From Asanoa hainanensis (GTDB taxonomy: Bacteria > Actinomycetota > Actinomycetes > Mycobacteriales > Micromonosporaceae), in the NCBI RefSeq assembly GCF_900188485.1, contig NZ_FZPH01000007.1, forward strand, positions 248,001 to 312,000: a DNA stretch of 64,000 nt, given 5' to 3'. The notes below the pieces were generated by a model. It worked only from the letters and a program-made list of their open reading frames with translations, did no database searches and was not told where the DNA came from. Positions 43,708 through 51,710 of the stretch are shown here, in pieces. A program made the translations under genes and the position numbers. Every line of letters begins with the position of its first letter. Within the stretch, counting starts at the first letter, position 1.

Positions 43708-44883
43708 ATGCGCCATCGGACTCTCTTGCACACCGCCATCCGGGTCAGCGCCTTGGCCGCGCTCGCCGTGACGGCCGGCGCCTTCAACGCGGTCCCGTCG
43801 AGTGCCAGCGACCGCTCTACGATCAACAAGGAGTTCTTCGGCACGACCCCCGCCGGTGAACGCGTCGACCGCTACACGCTGTCCAACGGGCGGATGCGGG
43901 TGCGCATCCTGACCTACGGCGGCATCCTGCAGACCATCGAGACCCCCGACCGGCACGGCCGCCTCGGCAACGTGACCCTGGGCTTCGACAACCTCGCCGA
44001 CTACGTGGCCCGCAGCCCGTACTTCGGCTGCATCACCGGTCGCTACGCCAACCGCATCGCGGCCGGGCGCTTCACCCTCGACGGAGTGGCCTACCAGCTG
44101 CCGATCAACAACGCGCCGAACAGCCTGCACGGCGGCACGGTCGGCTTCGACAAGCACGTCTGGGCCGCCACACCTCTTCGGAATGCCGACAGCGTCGGCC
44201 TGCGGCTGACGTTCACCAGCCCGGCCGGCGACCAGGGCTATCCGGGAACGCTGCGGGTCACCGTCACCTACACGCTGACCGCGGACAACGGCATCCGGAT
44301 GGACTACCGCGCCACCACGGACGCGCCCACGGTGGTCAACCTGACCAACCACGCGTACTTCAACCTGGCCGGCGAGGGCTCGGGCAGCATCGAGAACCAC
44401 GCGCTGCGGCTCAATGCCCGTCGCTACACGCCGGTCGACGCCACCCTCATCCCGACCGGCGCCATCGACCCGGTCGCGGGCACGCCGATGGACTTCACCC
44501 GCGCGACCCCGATAGGCGAGCGCATCCGCGACGGCTTCCCGCAACTGGTGATCGGCCGGGGCTACGACCACAACTGGGTCCTGGACCGGCGCGACACCTC
44601 GTACACGAAGCTGGAGCTCGCCGCCCGGGTCGACGACCCCGACACGGGCCGCGTGCTCAGCATCCTGACGACCGAGCCCGGCATCCAGTTCTACTCGGGC
44701 AACTTCCTGGACGGCACGTTGGTCGGCACCAGCGACCGCATGTACCGCCAGGGCGACGGGTTCGCGCTCGAGACGCAGCACTACCCGGACTCGCCCAACC
44801 AACCGACCTTCCCGTCGACCGAGCTGCGCCCGGGCCAGACGTACCGGAGCAGCACGATCTACCAGTTCGGCGTCAGTCGGTAA
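43708..44883 (+). CDS. Secreted aldose 1-epimerase (mutarotase)
   Basis: A 391-residue galactose-mutarotase-like enzyme that interconverts alpha and beta anomers of aldoses. It begins with a signal peptide (RTLLHTAIRVSALAALAVTAG, cleaved near SSA-SD). The family core follows: ILTYGGILQTIETPDR, GRYANRIAAGRF, LHGGTVGFDKHVW, the catalytic histidine segment VNLTNHAYFNLAG, GTPMDFT, GYDHNWVLD, and the C-terminal glutamate region FALETQHYPDSPN. GGAGG lies 6 nt before the ATG at 43708. The upstream ~90 bp are AT-richer than average and likely hold the promoter. Its 3' end overlaps the convergent TetX-like gene by 11 bp. Most mutarotases are cytoplasmic; this one is exported. Confidence 0.93.
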   Translation: MRHRTLLHTAIRVSALAALAVTAGAFNAVPSSASDRSTINKEFFGTTPAGERVDRYTLSNGRMRVRILTYGGILQTIETPDRHGRLGNVTLGFDNLADYVARSPYFGCITGRYANRIAAGRFTLDGVAYQLPINNAPNSLHGGTVGFDKHVWAATPLRNADSVGLRLTFTSPAGDQGYPGTLRVTVTYTLTADNGIRMDYRATTDAPTVVNLTNHAYFNLAGEGSGSIENHALRLNARRYTPVDATLIPTGAIDPVAGTPMDFTRATPIGERIRDGFPQLVIGRGYDHNWVLDRRDTSYTKLELAARVDDPDTGRVLSILTTEPGIQFYSGNFLDGTLVGTSDRMYRQGDGFALETQHYPDSPNQPTFPSTELRPGQTYRSSTIYQFGVSR

Positions 44884-45985
44884 GTGCCGGTTCCGCGGAC
44901 CGCGGCGTGAAGAAGCGCACGAGGTCTTCCGCCGCGGTCGCGGACAGCATCATCGCGTGCACCCGGGCCGACATCTCGGCGATCGGCTGGATCCGGGCGA
45001 ACATCGCCTCCTCGTACGACCGGATCGCCGCGTCCGGGTCGGTCGGGTTCGCGGCGAGGGCGGCGGCGAGCTCGGCGCCGTCGAGCATGGCCTGGTTGGC
45101 GCCCTCACCGACCGGAGGCATCAGGTGCGCGGCGTCTCCGATGAGGGTGACGCCGCTCCGGCCCGGCCAGCGCGTGCCGGTCGGCATCGCCTCGACGGTG
45201 CGCGTCGTCACCGGGCCGTCGCCGGCCTCGATGAGCGCGGTGACGCGCGGGCTCCAACCGTCGAACAGGTCCAGCAGCGCACGCTTGTCGTCGAACTGTC
45301 GATGCCGCCCCTTTAAGGAGATCCCGACGCGTACGCGGCCGTCGCCGAGGCGCTGTGCGGACAGGACCTGGTTGACGCCGACGCACCACAGGTTGCCGGC
45401 GCCGACCAGCTCGGCCAGCTCCGGCCGGACGTCGCTGATCTCCAGGTCGGCGTGGGTGGACCGATAGGACGGTTCGGTGTCGGTGAGCAGCCGCCGGACG
45501 ACCGAGCGGGCGCCGTCCGCGCCGACGAGGATGTCGCACTCGGCGCGGTGTCCACTGTCGAAGGTCAGCGCCCAGCCTCCGTCGGGCCGGGGCGTGGCCC
45601 CGGTGAGGCGGCGCTGCCACGTGACCGTGTCGTGGGGGAGTGCGTCGAGCAGCAGGTCGCGCAGGACGGTGCGGTCGATCTCGGGCCGGCCGTCGAAGGA
45701 GCCCGGCCGCGGCTCGTGGTGCACGAGGGTGCGGCCGGCCGGGTCGAGGATGCGGTGCTCTTCGCCCTCGGGTCGCGCCTGCGACCGGAACCGGTCGGTC
45801 AGGCCGGCCTCGGCCAGCGCCCGCTGACCGGACTCCGGGTGCAGGTCGAGCATGCCGCCCTGTGACCGCGCGGTCCGGTCTGTCTCACGTTCGTACACCG
45901 TCGCCTCGATGCCGTGCCGGTGCAGGACCCGGGCCAGCGTCAGGCCGCCCAGGCCGCCGCCGGCGATCGCGATTCGCATGTCCAT
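44873..45985 (-). CDS. FAD-dependent monooxygenase, TetX-like
   Basis: A 370-residue class A flavin monooxygenase. It has the N-terminal GxGxxG (IAIAGGGLGGLTLARVLHRH), the TetX-type substrate strand GGMLDLHPESGQRALAEAGL, the DG motif (LVGADGARSVVRRLL), and the GD motif (LIGDAAHLMPPVGEGANQAM). TetX-family enzymes hydroxylate tetracyclines or other polycyclic aromatics using NADPH; resistance here is only a possibility. It is divergent from a TetR gene with just 23 bp between the start codons. The ATG at 45985 is leaderless-type (TACGCT 6 nt upstream); the next in-frame ATG at 45979 has AAGG 8 nt upstream. Repression by the TetR protein through the shared palindrome is likely. Confidence 0.9.
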   Translation of the reverse strand: MDMRIAIAGGGLGGLTLARVLHRHGIEATVYERETDRTARSQGGMLDLHPESGQRALAEAGLTDRFRSQARPEGEEHRILDPAGRTLVHHEPRPGSFDGRPEIDRTVLRDLLLDALPHDTVTWQRRLTGATPRPDGGWALTFDSGHRAECDILVGADGARSVVRRLLTDTEPSYRSTHADLEISDVRPELAELVGAGNLWCVGVNQVLSAQRLGDGRVRVGISLKGRHRQFDDKRALLDLFDGWSPRVTALIEAGDGPVTTRTVEAMPTGTRWPGRSGVTLIGDAAHLMPPVGEGANQAMLDGAELAAALAANPTDPDAAIRSYEEAMFARIQPIAEMSARVHAMMLSATAAEDLVRFFTPRSAEPALTD

Positions 45986-45989
45986 GACC

Positions 45990-46028
45990 TTAGCGTACGC
46001 TGTATCGCATGGATACGCCGTACGCTAA
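45990..46028. promoter_or_regulatory. 39-bp operator palindrome with overlapping divergent -10 elements
   Basis: TTAGCGTACG (45990-45999) and CGTACGCTAA (46019-46028) are perfect inverted arms centred on base 46009, the A of the TetR start codon. Inner arms GTATC (46002-46006) and GATAC (46012-46016) extend the symmetry. Inside the left arm the 10-bp palindrome AGCGTACGCT (45992-46001) contains TACGCT on both strands. On the plus strand it ends 7 nt before the TetR ATG, and on the minus strand 6 nt before the TetX-like ATG, so it can serve as the -10 of both genes. TetR binding here would block both. Confidence 0.75.
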
Positions 46029-46728
46029 CGTCTGGGAGCGGCCCGAGCCCCAACCGCGGGCGGCGCCGGTGCCGTTGACCCGCGCGAAGATCGCGGCCGC
46101 GGCGATCCGGCTCGCCGACGCGGACGGCCTCGACGGCCTGTCGCTCCGCAAGCTCGCCAACGACCTCGGTGTCGGTCCGATGCGGCTCTACGACTACGTG
46201 GGCAACAGGTCCGAGCTGCTCGATCTGATGGTCGACGTGGTCTACGCCGAGATCGCCGGCGCCGGCGCCGTCGCTGTCCAGCCGCCCCAGTGGCGCGCCA
46301 CGGTGCTGGCCATCGCCCGCGCGACCCGGGCCGCCGGTCTCGAGCACGAGTGGTTCGCCGACCTGATCGGCGGCCGGCCACACCTGGGGCCACACGCGCT
46401 CGCCGTCGGCGAAGCGACCTCGGCGGCGCTCGACCAGGCCCCCGGCGTGCGGGGCATCGACGACCTGCAGCGGGCCGTGGGCACCCTCAACGCCTTCGTC
46501 ATCGGCGCGCTCCGCCGCGAGGTCACCGAGCGCCGCACCTACCGCTCGACCGGCACCGACGAGGCCGCCTGGCAGCGCAGCCTCGGCCCCTACCTCGTCC
46601 GCATGCTCGACACCGGCCGCTATCCCACCATCGCCCGACTCGTCGTCGACGGCGCCCACCTCGACCCCGCGGAAACCTTCGAGCGCGGCCTGGCCACGGT
46701 GCTGGCCGGCGTCACGGGCGCGCGTTAG
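46009..46728 (+). CDS. TetR family transcriptional regulator
   Basis: A 239-residue repressor. After ~20 variable residues comes the HTH (residues ~22-70: LTRAKIAAAAIRLADADGLD, LSLRKLANDLGVGPMRLYDY). The rest is the TetR_C-type ligand-binding region as in TetR class proteins (FADLIGGRPHLGPHALA, RAVGTLNAFVIGALRREV, FERGLATVLAGV). No Shine-Dalgarno is present; the ATG sits at the centre of its predicted operator, and the transcript is probably leaderless. It is divergent from the TetX-like monooxygenase, the classical tetR/tet-type layout, so it probably controls that gene and itself. The inducer is unknown. Confidence 0.92.
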   Translation: MDTPYANVWERPEPQPRAAPVPLTRAKIAAAAIRLADADGLDGLSLRKLANDLGVGPMRLYDYVGNRSELLDLMVDVVYAEIAGAGAVAVQPPQWRATVLAIARATRAAGLEHEWFADLIGGRPHLGPHALAVGEATSAALDQAPGVRGIDDLQRAVGTLNAFVIGALRREVTERRTYRSTGTDEAAWQRSLGPYLVRMLDTGRYPTIARLVVDGAHLDPAETFERGLATVLAGVTGAR

Positions 46729-46736
46729 CGACCTGC

Positions 46737-46943
46737 TCAGAAGGTCAGCGGCGCCGGCGGGGTGTCGAGCACGTCGCCGGGTCGGATCTCCGCGGTCCCG
46801 GCCGCGACTGTCACGCGGTAGCCCTGCACGCGCGCCCAGTCCAGCACCTGCTGGTCGGGCGGGGTGAGGACGATGTCGGTCTTGCCGTCGTTCATCGCGA
46901 TCAGTGCCTTCAGCAACCCGAGATCGGGCGTCCAAGTCAGCAT
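46737..46943 (-). CDS. Small hypothetical protein
   Basis: A 68-residue acidic-basic balanced protein (MLTWTPDLGLLKALIAMNDG ... DQQVLDWARVQGYRVTV ... EIRPGDVLDTPP). It has no signal peptide, cysteines or membrane segment. The frame is open upstream to 47084, but that extension is arginine/proline low-complexity, so I start at the ATG at 46943. There is no Shine-Dalgarno; a CATGAT hexamer 6 nt upstream could act as a -10. It converges with the TetR gene (8-bp gap). No family recognised. Confidence 0.5.
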   Translation of the reverse strand: MLTWTPDLGLLKALIAMNDGKTDIVLTPPDQQVLDWARVQGYRVTVAAGTAEIRPGDVLDTPPAPLTF

Positions 46944-47065
46944 GGTCCGATCATGCCCAGCGGGTCCTGTGAGTGGGATCGGCCGGCGAGATCGAGGGGT
47001 TGCCGTGGCGGCTGACGCCCTGACCGCCAGCCGAACACCCGACCGGTGATCGTCCATCCGGCCAG

Positions 47066-47509
47066 TTGATGGGCGACAGTTCAATGGTCGGCATGGAGGT
47101 ATCGGACAGCCCCGTGAACCGCGACCTGCTGGCCTACCTCCGGGCCAACGCGACCCGGGGGACCGGCGGCCCGTACGAACAGGACGGTTGGCAGCTGCAC
47201 ACCCACCCCGACCTGATCGAGCGGCTGGGTGAGATCGCGCGCTCGGACCGGGCGGTGGTTCCGTTGTACGGCTACGTGGTGCTCGAACAGCGCGGCGTCG
47301 CGGTCGTGGCCGCGATCAGCATGCACCACCTGCTGTTCCGGCTGCCGACGCCGCCGGACGGAGTCGAGGCCGCGTCGCCGATCGACCCGCTGTGTGACCG
47401 GGGCTGGCACGCGGTGCACGCGTGGGCCTCCGACCTTGGGCGCCTGACCCGCCTCGTCAAAGAGGCCCGCCAGCACGGAAACACGCTCGCGGCGCGAAGC
47501 GAGAGTTAA
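47066..47509 (+). CDS. Hypothetical protein
   Basis: Up to 147 residues. The conserved-looking part begins near NRDLLAYLRANATRGTGGPY and continues with HPDLIERLGEIARSDRAVVP, a hydrophobic strand YVVLEQRGVAVVAAISMHHL and a helical C-terminus (LGRLTRLVKEARQHG). No signal peptide, catalytic motif or known domain is apparent. The start is uncertain: ATGs at 47066, 47084 and 47093 are all in frame and none has a good ribosome site. Codon pattern is that of a normal high-GC gene. Confidence 0.6.
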   Translation: MMGDSSMVGMEVSDSPVNRDLLAYLRANATRGTGGPYEQDGWQLHTHPDLIERLGEIARSDRAVVPLYGYVVLEQRGVAVVAAISMHHLLFRLPTPPDGVEAASPIDPLCDRGWHAVHAWASDLGRLTRLVKEARQHGNTLAARSES

Positions 47510-47603
47510 GGAACATTTAGGAATGTAAACCAATCCGTATGAACCGCCCCGGACGTACCTACCGTTGCTGCAACTCGGCAGCGGAACGTGCGAGGAGCGA
47601 TGT

Positions 47604-48206
47604 ATGTACAGGACGACCGGCCGGGGACGGAAGCTGATCCTGGGGGGCGCGGCGGCGGCCCTGCTCGCGGGCGGGTTGGCGGTGACCGGGTTGAGCAACG
47701 CCGGTGAGAGTTGTGCCGGCCTCGACACCGCGCTGCGCAACAACCTGAACTTCATCGCCGACCAGCGCGCCAACCCGGACGTCCAGTCCGAGGCGCGGAT
47801 CGCCAACCGGCAGGCCGTGGTCGACCTCATCCAGCAGCGTCGCGTCACCGCCGGCTGCACCGCCAACGTCGTAGCCGACCCCGTCAAGGCGCCGCCGGCC
47901 AAACCCGCTGCCGCTCCCACCACCAAGGCGCCGGCCGCCGGTGGATCGGGCACCGGCGCCGGGGTCGTCTGCAAGGGCTCGACCGTCACCTTCTTCAACG
48001 AGAACGCCGGGCCCGCCGCGTCCAGTGGCACGTTCCCGATCGGGACCCGGCTGCGCGTCACGAACCTGGACAACAACAAGAGCACGACGGTACGGGTGAC
48101 CAGCCCGTCAGGCAGTTGCGTCCTGCTGAACAACGCGGCCTACGAGACGGTCCGCGAGCCCGGCAAGAACCTGATCCGGCGCGCCCTGATCGAGCGGGTG
48201 GGCTGA
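47604..48206 (+). CDS. Secreted RlpA-like double-psi beta-barrel protein
   Basis: A 200-residue exported protein. GAGGAG lies 7 nt before the ATG at 47604. A hydrophobic signal or anchor (KLILGGAAAALLAGGLAVTG) is followed by a short helical region with two cysteines (SCAGLD, VTAGCTANV). A proline/alanine/threonine linker leads to a C-terminal ~80-residue domain resembling RlpA/barwin double-psi barrels (CKGSTVTFFNENAG, SSGTFPIGTRLRVTNLDNNK, TVRVTSPSGSCVLLNNAAYE). RlpA-like domains bind or cleave peptidoglycan glycans; the catalytic Asp expected in lytic RlpA is not obvious, so it may only bind. Seven bases separate it from the next gene, a secreted SGNH hydrolase; they are probably co-transcribed. 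Confidence 0.8.
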   Translation: MYRTTGRGRKLILGGAAAALLAGGLAVTGLSNAGESCAGLDTALRNNLNFIADQRANPDVQSEARIANRQAVVDLIQQRRVTAGCTANVVADPVKAPPAKPAAAPTTKAPAAGGSGTGAGVVCKGSTVTFFNENAGPAASSGTFPIGTRLRVTNLDNNKSTTVRVTSPSGSCVLLNNAAYETVREPGKNLIRRALIERVG

Positions 48207-48213
48207 CCGCGCC

Positions 48214-49806
48214 ATGAGGAAGAGCATCCTGGCCGCGGCCGCTGTCGCCTCGGTCGTCGCCGGCGGCCTGTGGCAGCCCGCGTTCGCGGACACCACCCCG
48301 TCGGCGGCTCTTGACGGCTTTACCGGCACCTGGGCAGTGGCCCCGCACTCCAGCGGCGCCACGTTCAACCGGCAGACGATCCGGCAGATCGTGCGCACCA
48401 GCATCGGCGGCAGCGCGGCGCGGATCCGCCTGTCGAACGCGTTCGGCAATCAGCCGCTCACGATCGCCAACGTACACCTGGCGAAGCGCACCTCTGGCTC
48501 GTCCATCGACGCCGCGTCCGACCGGGCCGTGACGTTCGGCGGGGCCACCCAGACCACGATCCCGGTCGGCGGCAGCGTCGTCAGCGACCAGGTCGCCTTC
48601 GCCGTCGGCGCGCTCACCGACGTGGCCGTGAGCTTCTACCTGCCGGCGGCCACCGGCAATGCCACCGCCCACGACTACGGCTTCCAGACCAACTACGTGG
48701 TCGCCGGCAACGTGGCCGGCAACGCGACGTTGTCGAGCCCGCAGAACCGCGGAAACTACTTCTTCCTCACGAACCTCGACGTGCAGAACGCTAATGCGGC
48801 CGGGGCCGTGGTCGCGCTCGGTGCGTCCATTACGGACGGTGTGTCGTCGCCCGACAACGCGAACCGGCGCTGGCCCAACGATCTGGCCGTCCGGCTCAAC
48901 CAGTCCGGGCGTACGGTCGGCGTGCTCAACCAGGGCATCGCCGGCAACGGCCTCGTCGTGCCCGCCACCGGGCAGACCGCGTCGGTCCGCTTCGACCGCG
49001 ACGTGCTCGCGCAGGCCGGCGTCAAGTGGGTCATCTTCTCCGACAACCCGCTCAACGACCTCAGCAACAGCCGCGGCAGCGTCACCGGCGCGCAGCTCAT
49101 CTCCGCCACCACCCAGCTCATCACCCGCGCCCACCAGGCCGGCGTGAAGTTCCTGTGCTCGACCCTGACGCCGTTCCAGGGCGCGGGCGGCTGGACGCAG
49201 GCGGGCGAGACGGGCCGGCAGGCGTACAACGCGTTCGTCCGCGGCGGAAGCAGCGGCTGCGACGGGGTGATCGACCAGGACGCGGCGACCCACGACCCGG
49301 CGCGCCCGACCTGGTTCCTGCCGGCCTACGACAGCGGCGACCACCTCCACCCGAACGAGGCCGGACTGCAGGCCATCGCGAACGCGGTGAACCTGACCCT
49401 CTTCGATGCCACGGGTACGCCGCCCGCGAGCACCGTGGTCTCCTACCGCGCCCGCGCCAACGGCCTGGTGGTCAGCACGTCGGGCACGACATTGGTCGCC
49501 AACAAGAGTTCGGTCGGCGGCGCCGCGGAGCAGTTCGACCGCGTCGACCTGGGCGGCGGGCGGATCGCCCTGCGCGCCCGCGTCAACGGCAAGTACGTCA
49601 CCGCGCCCAACGGCGGTGCGGGAGCACTGATGGCGAACGGCACCGCCGCGGAGCCGTTCGACGAGATCCGCAACTCCAACGGAACGGTCACACTGCGCGC
49701 GGTGGTCAACAACAAGTACGTCTGCGCGGACAACGTCGGCGCCGCACCCCTCATCGCCAACCGCACCGCGATCGGCCCATGGGAGCAGTTCGACCAGCTG
49801 TCTTAG
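48214..49806 (+). CDS. Secreted SGNH/GDSL hydrolase with C-terminal fascin-like beta-trefoil
   Basis: A 530-residue exported esterase. A signal peptide (KSILAAAAVASVVAGGLWQP, cleaved near AFA-DT) leads to a beta-rich N-terminal domain (~30-190). The SGNH core follows: block I VALGASITDG with S205 as nucleophile, block II region NQGIAGNGLV, block III SDNPLNDL and block V D376-x-x-H379 (GDHLHPNEAG). Block I reads GAS rather than GDS, as in some rhamnogalacturonan acetylesterase-like relatives. The last ~125 residues are three trefoil-like repeats (VSYRARANGLVVS, ALRARVNGKYVTAPN, TLRAVVNNKYVCADN), typical of fascin/actin-crosslinking-like carbohydrate-binding modules. Likely substrate: acetylated or esterified polysaccharide. 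It overlaps the convergent HEAT gene by 4 bp. Confidence 0.88.
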   Translation: MRKSILAAAAVASVVAGGLWQPAFADTTPSAALDGFTGTWAVAPHSSGATFNRQTIRQIVRTSIGGSAARIRLSNAFGNQPLTIANVHLAKRTSGSSIDAASDRAVTFGGATQTTIPVGGSVVSDQVAFAVGALTDVAVSFYLPAATGNATAHDYGFQTNYVVAGNVAGNATLSSPQNRGNYFFLTNLDVQNANAAGAVVALGASITDGVSSPDNANRRWPNDLAVRLNQSGRTVGVLNQGIAGNGLVVPATGQTASVRFDRDVLAQAGVKWVIFSDNPLNDLSNSRGSVTGAQLISATTQLITRAHQAGVKFLCSTLTPFQGAGGWTQAGETGRQAYNAFVRGGSSGCDGVIDQDAATHDPARPTWFLPAYDSGDHLHPNEAGLQAIANAVNLTLFDATGTPPASTVVSYRARANGLVVSTSGTTLVANKSSVGGAAEQFDRVDLGGGRIALRARVNGKYVTAPNGGAGALMANGTAAEPFDEIRNSNGTVTLRAVVNNKYVCADNVGAAPLIANRTAIGPWEQFDQLS

Positions 49807-51704
49807 GTTGTGACGGCGGACAGGGCCGCGGTGGCGAGGCCGCGTGCTTCGTCGTCTTCGGCGATGCCGCGCCAGCCTCCACTATGGATAAAGCGTTCGT
49901 CCTGCTCGACGGCTTCGCGCAGCAGAGGCGCGAAGCCGGCGGCAGCCCTGCCGATGCTGCTGAGACATTGCAGCGCCCGGCGGCTGACCGGCAGTTGACG
50001 GTCGTGCCGCAGCGATTCGAGAGCCGCCCCCAGGACGTCCAGGCACAGCGTCGGGTCGCCGGTTATCCGGTAGTGGGCGAAGCCCAACTCGACGCTGTTC
50101 CAGGTGGGGTGTTGCTGCGGATCGGCCGCCAGCCGTCGTTCGATGCCCGGCGCGTACCGGGCCGCCAGCGGCCCGAGGTCGCCGAGCTGCCGCACGGCCT
50201 GCCCGCTGTGCCGCTCCGTGTCGAGAAGTCCTTCGTGGGCGAGGAACGGATCCGGGTCGCCAGTGATCCGGAACAACGCCCAGGCGGCTGCGGCGGCACC
50301 GCGCCCGTCGGAGCGGGCCACGGCGGTCAACGCCGGGCGGGCGTCAGCGGCCGCCGGGCCGAGTCCGCCCAGGACGGTGCACGCCAACTGGGGATGGTCG
50401 GAGCCGAGCATCCGCGTCAACTCCGGCAGCGCGGGCAGTGCCGCTGCCTCGAAGGCGCTGAGCACCTGAGTGAGGTGGTACGCGGTCGGAGTGGCCCCGT
50501 CGTTGCGCAGCCGCCACCGGATGGCGGGCACGAGCTCGGCGGCGTGTGCGGCCATCGGCAGGCAAACATCCGCCGCGCTGGGGTCGTCCCCGTCCAGCCA
50601 GTAGAAGTCTTCGGGGTAGTGCGTCGAACCCATGCGGAAGACCTCCGGGTCGCGGCGCAGCGATCGCGCGACCACCGGAACCGCTCGAGAGTCACCCCAC
50701 CGTGCCAGAGCCCAGGCGGCCATCGTTCCGGTGCGGCCGGGTTCGTCGATCAGTGTTGCGACGGCGTCCGACCAGGGGCGACCGGCGTCCCCCGTCGCGG
50801 CGAGCAGATGCAGAACGGCGGCATGTATGGCGGGCGGCCCATCGAGAGCGGCCGCGAGGTCGGGGGCCAGTTCGGCCGTCGCCGATCGCCATCTCAACAT
50901 GACGGCGCCAACCTCGGCGAGTTCCCCCGGCTCCCGCGTCCGGACCGCCTGGCCGATCGCGGTTCGAGCCAGCGCCGTCCGGGGCACGCGGTCGAAGCCG
51001 ATCTCGCGGCCCAACCAGTTGACGGTCCGCTCCGGAGAGGCGTTGGCGTACGCGGCGACCAGCTCCTCCGCCCGTGCGGCCGCGCGGCTGATCCTGCGGG
51101 CGGCGACCAGGTACGTGAGTCGTCGCGGATCACCTGGGGGAGGGGTGTTGTCGGCCAGCCAGGCGGCCGCGACGCTCCCGCCGACGGTGCCCAGCGCGAG
51201 CACGTAGTCCGCGGGATCCGCCTCGCCCGGGATTCGGCGAATCAGCTCATGGACAACGTCGTGGGCCCGCTCGCCCAGCTCGACCAGAACCTCGACGACG
51301 CTGTGCCGGATGGCCGGATCTGGTTCGTCGAGCAGCCCGACCAGGCGATCGAAGGCGGCCAGCAGCGCGGCCCGGCAGGTCTGGGCAGCAGGCTCCGACT
51401 TCCACGGCTCGCGCATCTCGTTGTGCAGCGCGGCGAAGCAGGACAGCAGGTCCAGGATGTCGGGCCGGCCAGGGACCGCGGGGTCTGTCGCGAAACGAAT
51501 CAGGAACGGCACCACCGCGGCGCCCGCGGAGTAGACCTCCCCGCCCTGGTGGTATACCGCCGCGTCGAGGTCGCCGAGAGCGCCGCCACTCGTCGCAGGG
51601 TCCGTCATCGCGGCGAGCCAGCGCGGGACGTCCTCCGCCGACCCGTACGCGTGGTCGAGTGCCGACCAATCGATCTCGGACACCCCGTCGAGCAGTTCAG
51701 CCAC
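49803..51704 (-). CDS. HEAT-repeat protein
   Basis: A 633-residue alpha-solenoid. Helical pairs of about 35-45 residues repeat along the chain, for example PAIRHSVVEVLVELGERAHD, GTMAAWALARWGDSRAVPVV, LPELTRMLGSDHPQLACTVL, GGLGPAAADARPALTAVA and ALFRITGDPDPFLAHEGL. There is no enzyme motif, signal or membrane segment, so it is probably a cytoplasmic scaffold. A GTG start lies 6 bp after the stop of the DUF808 gene, so the two are co-transcribed. Partner unknown. Confidence 0.8.
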   Translation of the reverse strand: MAELLDGVSEIDWSALDHAYGSAEDVPRWLAAMTDPATSGGALGDLDAAVYHQGGEVYSAGAAVVPFLIRFATDPAVPGRPDILDLLSCFAALHNEMREPWKSEPAAQTCRAALLAAFDRLVGLLDEPDPAIRHSVVEVLVELGERAHDVVHELIRRIPGEADPADYVLALGTVGGSVAAAWLADNTPPPGDPRRLTYLVAARRISRAAARAEELVAAYANASPERTVNWLGREIGFDRVPRTALARTAIGQAVRTREPGELAEVGAVMLRWRSATAELAPDLAAALDGPPAIHAAVLHLLAATGDAGRPWSDAVATLIDEPGRTGTMAAWALARWGDSRAVPVVARSLRRDPEVFRMGSTHYPEDFYWLDGDDPSAADVCLPMAAHAAELVPAIRWRLRNDGATPTAYHLTQVLSAFEAAALPALPELTRMLGSDHPQLACTVLGGLGPAAADARPALTAVARSDGRGAAAAAWALFRITGDPDPFLAHEGLLDTERHSGQAVRQLGDLGPLAARYAPGIERRLAADPQQHPTWNSVELGFAHYRITGDPTLCLDVLGAALESLRHDRQLPVSRRALQCLSSIGRAAAGFAPLLREAVEQDERFIHSGGWRGIAEDDEARGLATAALSAVTT

Positions 51705-51710
51705 TCCCCA

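Noticed and set aside
44873-45985. Calling the TetX-like gene a tetracycline-resistance gene.
   Set aside because: The motifs define the flavin monooxygenase branch, but substrate-contact residues cannot be judged by eye and many relatives act on other substrates.
47510-47603. Possible c-di-AMP (ydaO-type) riboswitch before the RlpA-like gene.
   Set aside because: The gap is only 94 bp, too short for the full aptamer, and I see no matching conserved core; only a short ACATT/AATGT repeat at 47513-47526.
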